From contig JAHLKI010000027.1 of the NCBI GenBank assembly GCA_025602905.1, forward strand, positions 248,001 to 312,000: a stretch of 64,000 nucleotides of DNA, read 5' to 3'. The stretch comes from Phlyctochytrium arcticum. Taxonomy: Eukaryota; Chytridiomycota; Chytridiomycetes; Chytridiales; Chytridiaceae. The position numbers and the translations under genes are program-made. Shown here in pieces: positions 1 through 11,994 of the stretch (positions are counted from its first letter, which is position 1; each line of letters opens with the position of its first letter). Under the pieces are notes generated by a model, which saw only the letters and a list, made by a program, of their open reading frames with translations, was not told where the DNA came from and did not search any database.

Positions 1-825
1 CGTGGGTTACTTTACCCGCCAAATAGTGATAAATGGTCCTGGCCGTATAGTATTCAGAATTTTGTGGGCGGCCCTCTGACGCAAGCTGTAGGCGAAGTCT
101 CGGACAGATTCAGTGGGCAGGATTGGAGGGTTCTGACGGAATGGCTTGGTGATTGCTTGAAAGGCATTCATACATGTGGTATCTCGCAGAATCCCAGTCT
201 GGATTCCGGATTGGCTGAACCAGAAAGGACGTTATCTGCATTCATATCCCGCCGCCTGGAGTCTGCTGTCGCAGATCATCAGCGCTGGGGTCATCTACCA
301 CCTCACCTGCTACGGGATTTACCTTCTTACCTTCGTGAGGGATCTGCTCTATTAACCAGCACGAGAATGTTTCTTCGTCGCTGTGGCATTCGTCCCGCAA
401 GCATCTCACATGGAGATCTTTCCGGGGGAAACATTCTGGGCAAATTATCTTACTCCACAGATGATGAAGCACTCGGGCCCCCTGATATTTGTAAGACACC
501 CACATGGACTCCGACTCATCTCATCGACTTTGGCGACGCGTTCATCTCTACCAACCCAGAAGCTGAGTGCATGGATCCATTTTGGGACCTCGCCATCTTG
601 TACTCAACGACATTAAAGTGCAAGCCAGAGTTGTTGCGTACACTGTTGGGTGTATATTGCGGAGGAGATGGATGGACTTGCATGCAGAGGGAGATCCAAC
701 GACGGCTCTGTCTTTATACGATCTTGTGGGATTATGAGGCGGGTGTCAAGGGCATGAAGCGGCATGTCGCTTTGAGTAAGTTGGAGAGTTGGAAGCAAGT
801 GGAGGAGGTCGTCTTTGCTTTATAG
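1..825 (+). CDS. APH/choline-kinase-fold protein, 3' part (start outside window)
   Basis: The frame is open from base 1, so the gene begins upstream of the window. The visible part is about 274 residues. It carries the Brenner-type catalytic motif HGDLSGGNILG near base 409 and the metal-binding LIDFGDA near base 520, which define the aminoglycoside-phosphotransferase/choline-kinase fold. Upstream lies a QNFVGGPLTQA segment of the kind that precedes these motifs. In fungi and protists such a domain often sits at the C-terminus of F-box/JmjC proteins; whether that applies here cannot be seen. Substrate unknown. The stop is TAG at 823-825. No intron is needed in this stretch. Confidence 0.65.
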   Translation, partial: RGLLYPPNSDKWSWPYSIQNFVGGPLTQAVGEVSDRFSGQDWRVLTEWLGDCLKGIHTCGISQNPSLDSGLAEPERTLSAFISRRLESAVADHQRWGHLPPHLLRDLPSYLREGSALLTSTRMFLRRCGIRPASISHGDLSGGNILGKLSYSTDDEALGPPDICKTPTWTPTHLIDFGDAFISTNPEAECMDPFWDLAILYSTTLKCKPELLRTLLGVYCGGDGWTCMQREIQRRLCLYTILWDYEAGVKGMKRHVALSKLESWKQVEEVVFAL

Positions 826-1963
826 ATTTAGACCACTAGACTTGAAGGACAAAATCTCTGTCCTTGGGCTCATACCAAGCGGTCCAAGCTGGGTTATATC
901 CATAATCACATTTTGGTTGCTGCTTCGCCGCATTTTACCTTACTTCTAATCTGCATGCCAATTCCTCTCATTTTTCAGACATCATACTACAGTAGTATGC
1001 CTAGTATGCAGCTCGCGACATTGTCGCTCTTCGGAGCCATCGCGCGTTTTGCTGACACAACGCGGTTCGCGTCGGGGGACTCGCGACATTTGGCGCGTGA
1101 CGCTTCATCATTAGGCGACATTATTATTGTGGTGTGTTTCTTTCCGGCGATAGCCTTGCTATCGATGTTCGATTGTGCCAAGGGTATGTACTCGAGTATA
1201 TGCACCGCCCGATACATTCCGAAATACATTCAAACTCCGCTGCTCCCGAAAAATGGTATCATATCTTCATTCAAAGTCAGAGTTGCCGATGAAACCCTCG
1301 CACCGTCTACAGTGCTGGTGCGTGTATGTCTCTACATGTGTATATGGCGCGATGGACAGCGCTGATACAATAATATGTTTTGCGGCCGGGTATAGCTGGG
1401 TAACGGCGCGAACGCCGGAGGGGTTCGCAACCCTGGTAAGGCCCCCAACTGCGCCAAAATCTATCACCTGAATTGAACACATTTCCAAATGTAAAAAGCT
1501 GCTGCGTTGGGCGGGTTGTATAACGAAAAGTTTTGCTTGTGTCAATTGCGAATTTTATTATTGCTTAAATTCTGGCAAGAACTGCACAGTCCCTGTTTTG
1601 CATTGCTTTGTTTGGACTCCTGGTCGTCGCCGTCTTATGTGACCCGCGGGAAAGACCTCATTTTCGGGCTATCTCTGGGCTACTGGCCTTTATCGCTGCA
1701 AGGGTTGTGCACCCCACAAAGATCCCGTCCTAGACTCCGATAGCCGTATTTGCGGCTATATAGTCAGTACGCAAGTTTCTTGATCACGACACACACACAC
1801 ACACAAGTTTTTACAAGCTCTACCATCCCGAGTTATAACCGGAAGCCAACCTCATTGCATCAAACTTCAAGTCAACTACTCGGCATTCAAACTTCAACTC
1901 AACTGCTCGGCAAACCTGCGAAAGTGACTTCGCTAGGCGTACAGTACCCAAGAACCAGCACCA
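826..1963. other. Intergenic spacer with no convincing gene
   Basis: Several short overlapping frames occur on both strands, but none has a recognisable domain, consistent codon use or intron signals. A TATATAG box-like string near 1757 and a CA-repeat lie ahead of the next gene, so the right half is probably its promoter and 5' leader. Confidence 0.5.
1789..1804. repeat. (AC)8 microsatellite
   Basis: Eight uninterrupted AC dinucleotides in the leader region of the downstream gene. It is a likely length-variable locus; no function is implied. Confidence 0.9.
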
Positions 1964-3070
1964 ATGGTTATTCATTCCATTGCTGCTTTTGCCGGCCGTC
2001 ATCCAGGCGAACCGGCCTCGATAGCCGCCGACTTCCTGTCCATTTCCAAGACCCAGCGTATACTCTCGCAGCACCAACAGTTTCTGCGAGCCATCGCTGC
2101 TGCTCTCATTCGCAAGAAAACACTAGGGCCATTACATCTGTCTGAAATTGCACAAACTATGACTGGGACGGCCTTAGCTGCTGCAACCAACATGGGGCCA
2201 GGACGGGTCAACCAGGGAGTGGCCATCAGTCACAAAGACTTTCTACGATCCATCATCACGGCCCGTGCAGCTGGCCGAACTCTCAGCGCAGCTATACCGG
2301 GCAATTCCAATATGTCAACTACTGTCTATGGAACAAATGAGTTGATGAAGCTTATGGCCGGAGTGGATTTGCTGTCGGATACCGTCAACTCATCGGCATC
2401 TCTTTCGGCATCGGGAGCCAAGGGCAGGAGTACCGCTCGAGCGACCGAATTATGGTTGACTGCCAAGGAAGCTCTACAATCTATAGTCAAAGCAGCCAAG
2501 GAGTGCTTGGCCAATCCATGGGTCGATATCGGCCTGGTTCTCATGGTCACCTTGGCTGCCTTGTCCTGGACATACGATCGCCCCCTCCTCCGTCTACTTG
2601 GTCGATCGGACACCACTACCCGCGGAAACTTTTTGGACACTGATGCTTCCGCTACAAACGACATACCCCCGATTTCCGGAAACCCCGATTTCATAGATAC
2701 CTCACTTCATTCTGCACCATTGGAAAAGAACTTGCCGCCACCTTCGTGGCAACACGAACGAAATGATCTTCTCGACCGCCTCAATGCTCTCACCAGCGAA
2801 AACCACGAAAGGGCTTCCCTCCTTCAATCACTCACTACTGAACGCAATAGTCTTATGTTGCGCGCAGAGCAGCTGGCTAACGCCTTGGAACGTAGCATTC
2901 ATGATGCCACAGAGCTGGACGAACGGGCCCGGTCTTCTGAGCAAGCAGTGGTAAGGCTGGAAGAGGAAAATCGTGTTTTGGTATCTCGCATGAATGCCTT
3001 ACTGGAAGACGCGCTTCTGTCGCAAGAGACAGGATTGGAAGATGGATGGGAAGATCTTGGGAATATTTAG
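1964..3070 (+). CDS. Orphan single-pass membrane protein with coiled coil (368 aa)
   Basis: This is an intronless frame of 368 codons. I do not recognise the family. Residues about 1-185 are Ala/Ser/Thr-rich and probably helical. Residues about 188-206 form one hydrophobic segment (GLVLMVTLAALSW) flanked by charged residues, a likely transmembrane helix. Residues about 262-350 are rich in Glu, Arg and Leu with heptad spacing (ERNDLLDRLNALTSEN), consistent with a coiled coil. The C-terminus is acidic and ends in EDGWEDLGNI. The layout (soluble N-domain, one TM helix, coiled coil) would suit an organelle-surface tether or adaptor, but that is inference. The ATG at 1964 is the first in frame after the leader. 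Confidence 0.6.
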   Translation: MVIHSIAAFAGRHPGEPASIAADFLSISKTQRILSQHQQFLRAIAAALIRKKTLGPLHLSEIAQTMTGTALAAATNMGPGRVNQGVAISHKDFLRSIITARAAGRTLSAAIPGNSNMSTTVYGTNELMKLMAGVDLLSDTVNSSASLSASGAKGRSTARATELWLTAKEALQSIVKAAKECLANPWVDIGLVLMVTLAALSWTYDRPLLRLLGRSDTTTRGNFLDTDASATNDIPPISGNPDFIDTSLHSAPLEKNLPPPSWQHERNDLLDRLNALTSENHERASLLQSLTTERNSLMLRAEQLANALERSIHDATELDERARSSEQAVVRLEEENRVLVSRMNALLEDALLSQETGLEDGWEDLGNI

Positions 3071-3827
3071 AATTTCTTGGCAGATTATGCTTTACTAGTC
3101 AAGATGACAAGATATATAAGTTTTGGATATCAAATCACCCCAAACCCTCCAATTCAATTTCAACCCTTGAACATCTGACTGCTGCCGTTACTTGCAACAA
3201 ACTGCTTCTGGATGGAGAATGATTCTTTCATTCGCCGGTACGGGAGAACGACCAGATTACTATTCTGCGTACGAGGGTTTTTGCTAGAGGTGCCCAGTCT
3301 GCCGCGTGCAGTCTAGTGACGTGAACAGGACGTGAACAAGCATTGCAGTGGGGATATGCTCAAGAAAGCATGAAGATTTGTCTAGTCTTTTGTATCAAAT
3401 TTATTTTATAATACAGTACATCAGTCTTTAATCTATAACACAATTGCCAAGGTCTATTTGACAGCTTTCGGTGATCAGCAATTATATGTTGTTCTGCGCA
3501 TGCCTTTTACATTTTTCCAAATGCTCTCTTTTACCCTCAACTTTTTGGGATCGTTTACAGTCCTGAGGCCTCACATATCCTTTCTGGTTTATAACTACAC
3601 CAACTTTTGACCGTTCAAAATGACGTTACACAAGCTATTACTTACAGCACTGGAGAATGTGATGTACGGCCAATCTCAGCCATTAGAACAGTACATGCTT
3701 GAAAAAAATGATTTTGTAGGACTAGCAAGGCGATCAAGAGACCAGCTAAGGGGATATCGTCTGATTTTCGGCGTGGAGGCGGTGGGAAGAACAGCATCAC
3801 ACAGCCATACGCAAGTTTAAGAGTACG
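3071..3827. other. Intergenic spacer, no gene seen
   Basis: AT-rich stretch between two convergent genes. A short frame at 3620-3820 has no recognisable content. The region probably holds the two 3' UTRs. Confidence 0.5.
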
Positions 3828-5206
3828 CTACACATGCTCTTTGGCCGGTGAGTCGGTAACTTCTGCAGTTTCCGGGCTTTTCCCCTGCAGCGATCTTACT
3901 GGACCGATGTTTGGGGGAACCTTGGTATGAAAGCGCACAAGTTCGCCCCAAGAAAAAAGCAAAATTCCGATCAGGACGAAGGATACAAGACCCACATTGG
4001 TCACCACCGCTTGTTGCTTGGACCACCACATTGTCGAAAACATCTGCGCCCAGCAACCCATGTCCAGCATTAGATGGAGCATCGAATGTTACATGACGTA
4101 TGAGAATTACCCGGTCGTAGTCGAATGAGAAGGCGCATAAGGAAATACAAAACCACACTGACATAGAGGTATACACCCAGTAGAATATTTGCATCTAACA
4201 GAAATGAGATGATTATTCACCTTGAACGTATGCGTAGAAAATAGGTAATATCTACCTTCACAACCACTTTTCTCATACGCTCGTCTGGCGATTCATGCGC
4301 CTTCTCAAATACAAGCGCTTGTGGATCAATTATATTTTGGAACGCGGCACTTGCACCTATTGTAGTCATCAGATCCCTACGCAGCGCAATACGTGCTTCC
4401 TGCAGCATTGCAATCAAGTGGCGAGAATAAATCATTAGCCCGATGCTGATGATCCCGGCGGCAGCTGCGCAGGTCAAATAAAGACCGCGACTGGCTAGTA
4501 TATCCATATTGCGATCCCCCCTATCCCGAGCGTGTCCCGCAACCATGCCAAAGCCGAGCATGAGGCAGGTGACGACTACTACAAACATATCTCGGACTTT
4601 TTTGAAGATGTGTGGTGGTACATAGAAGGATGATTGTGGGGGTATGATGGCAATCCTAAACACAATATGTCAGAACCCTATGTGACAATCTGTCGAATCT
4701 GAGCTTCTTACACTGAGCACACGTAAACCCAAGCTCCCAAGATTGCTGGTACGACTGAAACAGCACTAACTGCTTCGCGCCACATGTAGCCAGGTACGAT
4801 GTCTGCAATCAAGAGAATATTTTGAATAGCTCGACCTTGCCCCGAAACAACAATGTATGTTAAGCGAAAGTTTGGAGTTCGAAAGGGAAGTGTCACAACC
4901 TACCGAGTCCTAGACCAATAGCGGACATCAGAATGTATACATCAATATACGTTAATCCAGAGGCAAGTCTGTTTGATTTGTACCTCCTGTACAAAGCAAT
5001 ACAACCAAGAAAAAACATGGTGGCTCCTATCAAGATTGCACATGCTGCTAGCACAAGGAAGTAATGTGAATCTTCACAATCCTGAATGCTGACGGTCCAG
5101 CTATTATACGGCGGGTATTGAGCGATCGTCGGGTCATATTGCATAATGGTGCATCAACTCACTGGCAGTAATTTGGGGTAGATTCGCTACGGGAAAAGAC
5201 TTCCAT
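3828..5206 (-). CDS. Seven-pass membrane protein, array copy A (divergent)
   Basis: A five- or six-exon gene. Exon 1 begins MEVFSRSESTPNYC at 5206; a GTGAG donor and TAG acceptor join it to WTVSIQDCEDSHYF. Predicted membrane segments follow: LVLAACAILIGATMFFLGC; the TYIDVYILMSAIGLG helix; VSAVSVVPAILGAWVYVCS; VVVVTCLMLGFGMVAG; LYLTCAAAAGIISIGLMIYS; IFYWVYTSMSVWFCISL; and a last one in LVSFVLIGILLFSWGE. The first is followed by LYRRY and LASGLTYID, shared by all copies. The short N-terminus, seven segments and hydrophilic C-tail resemble a GPCR-like receptor, but I recognise no known class. Copy A is the most diverged paralogue and lies at the 3' end of the array. Confidence 0.6.
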
Positions 5207-5800
5207 TGGATAATATTTCGCCTGTATGTGCTTGTGGTATGGAAGCGGATGGGGATGCTGCTGACGGGCACGTGGAGTTTACCCTCGACATAAACTGCCG
5301 CATCGGCGAGTCGGATCTTATTGACCGAAATCTGCAGTGACCAATTGCAAACTACCTTATACATTCTGGAACTGTTCCTATGCATTCATGCTTTCGTCAG
5401 AGGCGATCCACATTCGAGCGCGTGGGTTGGAAAATGAATTCATTTTTCAAAATTGAAGCATAACCTAGTTAGTAACAATATCTCTCTTTTTTCGGAAACT
5501 CCATTGATCCTTTTAACGGGTCCCGACTGCTCACGACGCCGAGGCGCATCAGCAATTGGCTAAGAGTGCACCCATGATTGTCATTAAAATCCGAACGCCC
5601 AGGTTTTTGCAACAGAAATCTAAATCTGACGCCAGAGTGGAGCAGCTTCAAAATGAATTTGATGAAATCAGAATCGTAAAGCCAAAAGTATGAGGGGTAT
5701 CAATATCTGTCCAATGTTAAAACTCCAAATGGTGGGTAATGACTATATACATGTAATCAATCGCATAAGCAACCATTAGGCGTTGTGATTGTTTACGGGG

Positions 5801-7130
5801 TCACTTTAGCAGAGGATATGCAGTGGTGTTTTTCCCGCTTGCAACCACAGTCTTGTGAGGCAGCCCTTTCTGTTGGATACGGACACTTTCTCCCCAGGCT
5901 AAACTTATCATTCCGACCAGCACGATGAGAATGACGCCCATATTTGTGCCGAATGCCTGTAGCTTGGACCACCATAGCGTGGCAAACATCTATGGCGCCA
6001 GCGTTAGTATTGGTGAACAGTTTCATGAAAAGTTCACGAAGCCAATCTTACCAATTCGTACTTGAAGGAAAACATGGTCAATATGATTACGAACCATGCG
6101 CAAATAATTGCGTACGTTACGTAAAATATCTTCATCTGATCATATGGAAGCGTGAGAATTTCAAGTTTGAATGGGAAGGAGAGGATGCCATATTACCTTG
6201 AAAATAGCCTTCTGCATCATGCTGTCCCGCTCTCCATACACCTTTTTGAATTCAGCAGATTGATCGTTTATGGTCCCAAACCCTGTTGTGACTCCCCCAA
6301 CTGTACTCATCAAATCCTTTTTCACTGTGGTATACGCATCGTCCAAAGTTCGAATGAGCTCTCGTGAATAGACCACTAGACCAACGCAAAGCATTGCTGC
6401 GGCAATTGTGTACGCCAAATACACCGCTTGAACCAGAAGCCGCTCTCGATCATGGTTGCCGATGTCGCGACTATATCCGGCCGGTAGCGAAAGTGCAAGA
6501 ATCACAAGCGTAACCACCACGGGGAAAGCGAATCGAACTATTTTGAGAATTCGCGGAGGAATATACACTTTTGATTCCATCGGAACAATTGAAATGCTGT
6601 TGGATCGTTTGTCAGTACCCAGTAATTTCGTGAATTGATTTTTCCTTCCTTACAGAGAACAAAGATAGATAAAGGCTCCCAGTACCGTCGGTATGTATGA
6701 CACATCGCTCGAGAACTGACGCCACATGAAGTTTGGGGATGCATCAGTAATTAGAACCAAGGAGTTAATCGCACGACCTGGATAAAAATGTGTTTTAGAC
6801 GCAAACCACCTCAGCAGACGCCATCAAAGGCGTACCTAGTCCGCTGCCAATCGAAGTCACAATCAGGTACGCATCGATATATGTGAGTCCTGATGCTAGT
6901 TTGTTTTTGGTATATCTTCGGTAGAGGGTGAAAGCGCCGAGGACGAACAGGATGACACCGCCTATCGCCGTACACGCAGCTAAGATGACAAAATACTGAG
7001 AGTCTTCACAATGTGTAATTTGTACGTTCCAACTATCCCAATTGTGAGACACACAGGAGGTTTCGCCGCAAGGTACAATGCGATGTACTTACTGGCAATA
7101 GACCAATGCATTACGCCTTGAAATTTCCAT
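5801..7130 (-). CDS. Seven-pass membrane protein, array copy B
   Basis: Exon 1 (7130 to 7093) encodes MEISRRNALVYC plus two bases. It is followed by a GTAAGT donor, and exon 2 opens with WNVQITHCEDSQYF. Segments in order: VILAACTAIGGVILFVLGAF, the YIDAYLIVTSIGSGLG helix, VSYIPTVLGAFIYLCSL, VVVTLVILALSLPAGYS, AYTIAAAMLCVGLVVYSREL, a sixth around 6060-6140, and LWWSKLQAFGTNMGVILIVLVG. The loop between segments 5 and 6 carries TVKKDLMS and FKKVYGERD, strongly conserved in copies C and D. All exons stay open, so the gene looks functional. Stop TGA at 5801-5803. Function unknown; receptor-like topology only. Confidence 0.65.
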
Positions 7131-7464
7131 CGTCAAAGCTCTTGTTGCGAATGCAAAATGTGGGCCTGGGTTTATAATATATGCCAACCAAATTCCCGCC
7201 GGCACATATAGAACAATCAGTTTGTTTTTGGTATGTCAAAACGCTCCAATAGCAGGCTGAAAGAGCTGAAAGTTACGCTTATTTTTTCAATGGATAATGG
7301 GGTGTTCCACCGTCACACGAGGCCATGTTGTACTCACCGATACGTTTGCATTGTTTTCTTTTTTTAGCCGCATTTGACTGATACAGGCCTTTCTATTTTC
7401 ATCTTTATTTGCCAGACGAGCTTGGAACGATTTTATTGTAACCCGTAATGTGGATCAATAGGAG

Positions 7465-7820
7465 ACATATTTGTGGTAAGTACACAAGAGTAATGCGAAC
7501 CTTTGCAATCCCGATTGCTGACGGTCGACGGGCCATACTGCATAGTGGTGTACTGACTTACTGACAGTAATATCCATCCTCTGGCTGGGACGGGAAACGA
7601 ATCCCATTCTATATAATATTTTGCCTTTAAAAAGTGCTCGCGGATGGAGAGTGCACTTGTGATTTACCCTCGGAACGATAAACTGCCGCATAGGCTGATC
7701 GGAATTTTTTGACCGGAAATTACAGCGATCTATCTTATTGCAAGCTTTCGTATATACATTGTCGAACTGTTCCCAGTAACTCACTTATTCATCAAAGGCA
7801 ATCCACACAAAATGACTTTC
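7465..7820 (-). pseudogene. 5'-end remnant of a copy-A-like gene
   Basis: This stretch aligns by eye to 5040-5400, the promoter, exon 1 and start of exon 2 of copy A. Shared strings include the GGCAATCC, ACTGTTCC and TTTACCCTCG blocks in the same order and spacing. Homology stops at the equivalent of about 5040, inside exon 2, and nothing downstream is present, so this is a truncated fragment. Its longest frame (7455-7784) does not encode the family protein. Confidence 0.6.
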
Positions 7821-8326
7821 ATTTCTCGAAATTGAAGTATGGCTGTAGTTTGTGACATGCTTTCTATTTTGTTCGGAAACGCCCATTGATTCCTCTGACT
7901 GCTCATGACGGGAAGACGCATCAGCAAACGGCTATGAGCCTAAACTTGTATTTAGGATCTTCATACCCAAGGTACAAGAACCGGACGGGAGGACAGCAAA
8001 TGCAAAGGCAAGGTACAGCAAGGCAGACAAAGAAAAGTATGTTAAAAGTGAACAATGCGAAGGCAGAAGAAACGTATAGCAATGCAAAGTAAGTGAACCG
8101 TATTAACAAAAGCAAGTTCCAGGGTACCAGTAAACCCTGAGATAAGAATTGTACAGAAGATGATATAGATGAGGACATGAGGAAGAAAATGAGGGAATTT
8201 GAACCGGATGCTAGAAACGGGCATCTTTCGAAATGAAAAATAGGGTATCAATGTCTGTCAATTACAAAACTCCAACCATATACATGTAATAAATAGTATA
8301 GCAACTACCATCAGGTGTTGCAATTG

Positions 8327-9654
8327 CTAAGGGGCCAACTTAGCAGGGGACAAACATTTTGCACTTTTCGCTCTTGCATCCTTGAGTGGTGGCCCTTTCT
8401 GTTGCGTACGGACAGTCTCGCCCCAGGCTAGACTTGCCATTCCGACCAGCACAACGAGAATGACGCCCATATTTGTACCAAATGCCTGTAGTTTGGACCA
8501 CCATAGTGTGGCAAACAGCTACAACACCAGCGTCAGTATTGGTGAATAGTGAGATGGCAAGTTCGCAAAGCCAATCATACCTCTTCGTAGTTGAACGAAA
8601 ATATTGTCAATATGATCACGAACCACCCGAAGATCGTTGTGTACGCCACGTAAAATATCTTCATCTGACCGGATCGAAGCGTGAGAATTTCAAGATTGTA
8701 ATGGGAACGGGAGGATGCCATACTACCTTGAATATAGCCTTCTGCATCATGGTATCTCGCTCTCCATAAACCTTTTTGAATTCAGGGGATTGATCATTTA
8801 TGGTCCCAAATCCTGTTGACGCTCCGCCCAGCGAACTCATCAAATCCTTTTTTACTGTGGTATATGCATCGACCAGAGTTCGAAAGAGTTCTCGGGAATA
8901 AATGGCTAGAGTAATGCAAAGCATCCCACAGGTAGTTGCGTAGGTCATATATACCGCTCGAACCCGAATCCGCTCTTGCTCATGATCGCCGATGTCACGA
9001 CTATATCCGGCCGATAGTGAGAGAGCAAGAATAACAGGCGAAAGTACCAATGGCAGCGTCATTCGAGCTATCTTGAGTAGTCGAGGAGGAATATACACTG
9101 CTGAGTCAACCGGCAAAACTGAAATGCTATTGGAACGTTTGTCGGTCAGCACCCAGCAGGTGTCGGAAACCGGGTTTGTCTCCTTACATAGAGCACAGAT
9201 AGATCCAAGCTCCGATTCCCGTCGATATGTACGATACATCGCTCGAGAATTGACGCCACATAAAGTTTGGGGCTGCATCAGTTATCAAAACCACGCTATC
9301 GATAGCCCGGCCTTGATAAATGAGTGTTTTTAGACACAGGCTACATCAGCCGACGCCATCAAAGAAATACCTAGTCCGCTGCCAATCGAAGTCACAACTA
9401 GGTACTCATCGATATATGTGAGCCCTGATGCTAATTTCTTTGAAGTATATCGCCGATAAAGGGTGAAGGCACCAAGGAAGAATAGGATGACACCGCCTAT
9501 CGCCGTACATGCAGCCAGAGTGACAAAGTACTGAGAGTCTTCACAATGTGTGACTTGTACGTTCCAACTATCCCAACTGTGAGACACCGGAGGGATCGCA
9601 GCATACCATTGCTTACTGGCAATAGACCAATGCATCACGACTTGTAAGATCCAT
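8327..9654 (-). CDS. Seven-pass membrane protein, array copy C
   Basis: Exon 1 starts at 9654 (MDLTSRDALVYC), with a GTAAGC donor and TAG acceptor to WNVQVTHCEDSQYF. An in-frame upstream ATG (MYRRATG...) could extend it. Membrane segments match copy B: VTLAACTAIGGVILFFLGAF, the EYLVVTSIGSGLG helix, the segment ending near 9190, LVLSPVILALSLSAGYS, YATTCGMLCITLAIYSREL, a sixth near 8590-8660, and SKLQAFGTNMGVILVVLVG. It keeps TVKKDLMS and FKKVYGERD. The tail after SLAWGE is longer than in D. No frameshift was found, so it is probably functional. TAG stop at 8327-8329. Confidence 0.65.
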
Positions 9655-10039
9655 CGTCAAAATTCTTGCAGCGAATGCCAACGGTGTCGCAGCCTGGGTT
9701 TCTGATACGTGCGAACCAGTTGCCCGGCGATACATAGGAACATTCGAGCCTCACGCTCAAATAAGAGGCTGTAAATTGCGCTTGTTTTCTAAATTTGTTA
9801 TTTTTCCACGACTCTGGCCTTAATAACTTAGTGGTATTCTGACGGCTCGCCGGGTTGTACCTTCGAAATGTTTGCATTCTTTTTCTTTTTTTAGCCGCGC
9901 TTTTATAGCTCCGGATCATGACCCTGTTTGCCCACTTGACCATTCCTATTCATCCTTAAGAGCATGGACCGAGATCCACATTTCCGGAGAGTACGGACCA
10001 ACAGGGAAAAAAGAACAAGCGCATAAACATAATTGTAGT

Positions 10040-10410
10040 GATCGCAAAGGGAAGTAATGCGAACCTGTAAAATCCTGAATGCTAACGATAGCTATTTTGC
10101 TGCAGATATCGAGCGATTGACGGGCAATACTGCATAGCGGTGCACTAACTCAACGGCATTCATTTGGTGGTGTCCCGTTTGTATATGCTGCGGTATGAGA
10201 TCTTCGGGACACTTGAAGTTTACCCCAGAACGATATAAATTGCCTCATCGGCTGGTCGGACGTTATTGACCGGATTTTTAAGTTGCGTTTGCCAACTGCC
10301 ATATCATTTTTCACTGTTCCCAGGTATTGATGCTTTTGCAAGAGCCGATACTCGATCGAAGTGTACATGGAAAATGACCGGAATTCACCGGAGGTGCATA
10401 AGTAAGAGGA
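10040..10410 (-). pseudogene. Second 5'-end remnant of a copy-A-like gene
   Basis: Homologous to 5040-5400 and to the remnant at 7465-7820. It has the same order of short blocks (AAGTAATGCGAAC, TTGACGGGCAATACTGCATAG, GTTTACCC, TTATTGACCGGA). It breaks off at about the same point as the first remnant. No family coding frame survives. Confidence 0.55.
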
Positions 10411-10704
10411 GTAACGCATCCCGGAAATACCCGAAGGTAATGCAAGAATACCGGCTGTGACGGGTTTCTGCCCATTGATACTTTTAGTCGGTCTCGACGG
10501 CTCATGACGGTGGGGGGCAGCAAGAAGGCCAAGAAAAGTCGAGACTGGCCAACCAAAAAAAATAAGTTAAAAGCACTCTTTGAAGGCACAGGAAAAGTAT
10601 AACAACGCTAAGTCAGGGAACAGTAAAAACATGGCAGAAGTGGACATCGCCTGAATTGCTGATAAAAATAAAAACGACAGAGCCAAAGGTACGAAGCGTA
10701 TCAG

Positions 10705-11994
10705 TTAATAAGAAAAACTCCGAAATGGCCCTTTCTGTTGCGCACGGACAGTCTCAGCAGTCTCACCCCAGGCCAGGCTTGCCATTCCGACCAGCACGAT
10801 GAGGTTGACGCCCATGCTTGTACCGAATGCCTGTAGTTTGGACCACCATAGCGTGGCAAACATCTATAGCACCAGTATGAGTACTGGTGAACGGTTTTAT
10901 GACAAGTTCACGAAGTCAATCATACCAATTCATACTTGAAGGAAAATATTGTCAATATGATCACAAACCACCCACACATAATTGCGTATGCTAGATAAAA
11001 TACCTTCATCTGATCATTTTAAAGCGTGAGAATTTTCGAGTTTGTAATGGGAACGAATAGATGCCAAACTACCTTGAATATCGCTTTCTGCATCATAGTA
11101 TCTCGCTCGCCATAGACCTTCTTGAATTCAGGAGATGGATCATTTATGGTTGACATTCCCCCCAGGGAACTCATCAAGTCCTTCTTCACTGTGGCATACG
11201 CATCGACCAGAGTTCGAATGAGTTCTCGTGAATAGATTACTAGACCAATCCAAAAAATCGCTACGGCACCAGTGTATGATAAATACACCGCTCGAACCAG
11301 AAACCTCTCTCGATCAAGGTCGCCAATGTCGCGACTATGTCCGGCCAATAGTGAAAGTGGAAGAATAACGAGGGAACCGCCACGGAAGTAGTGATTAGAG
11401 CTATCTTGAGGAGTCGAGGAGGAACATGTACTGCAGAATCATCCGGCAAGACCGAAATTCTATTCGATCGCTTGTCAGTCAGTACTCAGCAAGTCTCGGG
11501 TATTGGCTTTTTCTCCTTACAAAGAGCATAGATAGATACAAGCACCTAGTCCGGTCGGTATGTACGATACATCGCTTGAGAATTGACGCCACATGAAATT
11601 TGGGGCCGCATCAGTGATCAGAACCACGCTGTCAATAGCCCGACCTGGATAAACATGAGCGTTTAGACATGAACTACATTCACAGACTCATCAAAAGCAT
11701 ACAATACCTAGTCCACAGCCAATCGACGTCATGATCAGGTACGCATCGATATATGTGAGTCCTGATGCTAATTTCTTTTTGGTATATCGCCGATAAAAGA
11801 TGAAACCACCGAGCAAGAACTGGAGTACACCCAATATCGCCGTAACCCAAGCCGACAAAGTACCCAGAGTCTTCACAATGTAGGATTTTTGTTTTCCAAC
11901 TAAACAAAATGTAAGACACTGGATAGATCGCAGACCACTACCTTCCGATATCTTACTTGCAATAGACCATCGCGCTACGACTTGTGAGCTGCAT
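10705..11994 (-). pseudogene. Seven-pass membrane protein, array copy D (frameshifted)
   Basis: The copy starts MQLTSRSAMVYC at 11994 (two further in-frame ATGs lie just upstream) and keeps the exon plan of B and C. Exon 2 loses five bases relative to B just after CEDSGYFV (about 11850), which shifts the frame; the expected TM1 and LASGLTYID then appear in another frame. Exon 4 lacks one base relative to C (about 11380), splitting LLKIALI from the following HSRDIGD...YSRELIRTL segment. The last exon (SKLQAFGTSMGVNLIVLVG) is intact but its tail is shortened and ends at 10705. Two independent frame disruptions make this a decaying copy unless they are sequence errors. Confidence 0.65.

Noticed and set aside
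913..1365. 150-codon frame in the first spacer
   Set aside because: No domain, overlaps two other frames of similar length, and has no intron or start context; looks like chance.
7455..7784. Minus-strand frame as a separate gene
   Set aside because: It is the 5' remnant of a copy-A gene; the frame does not encode the family protein.
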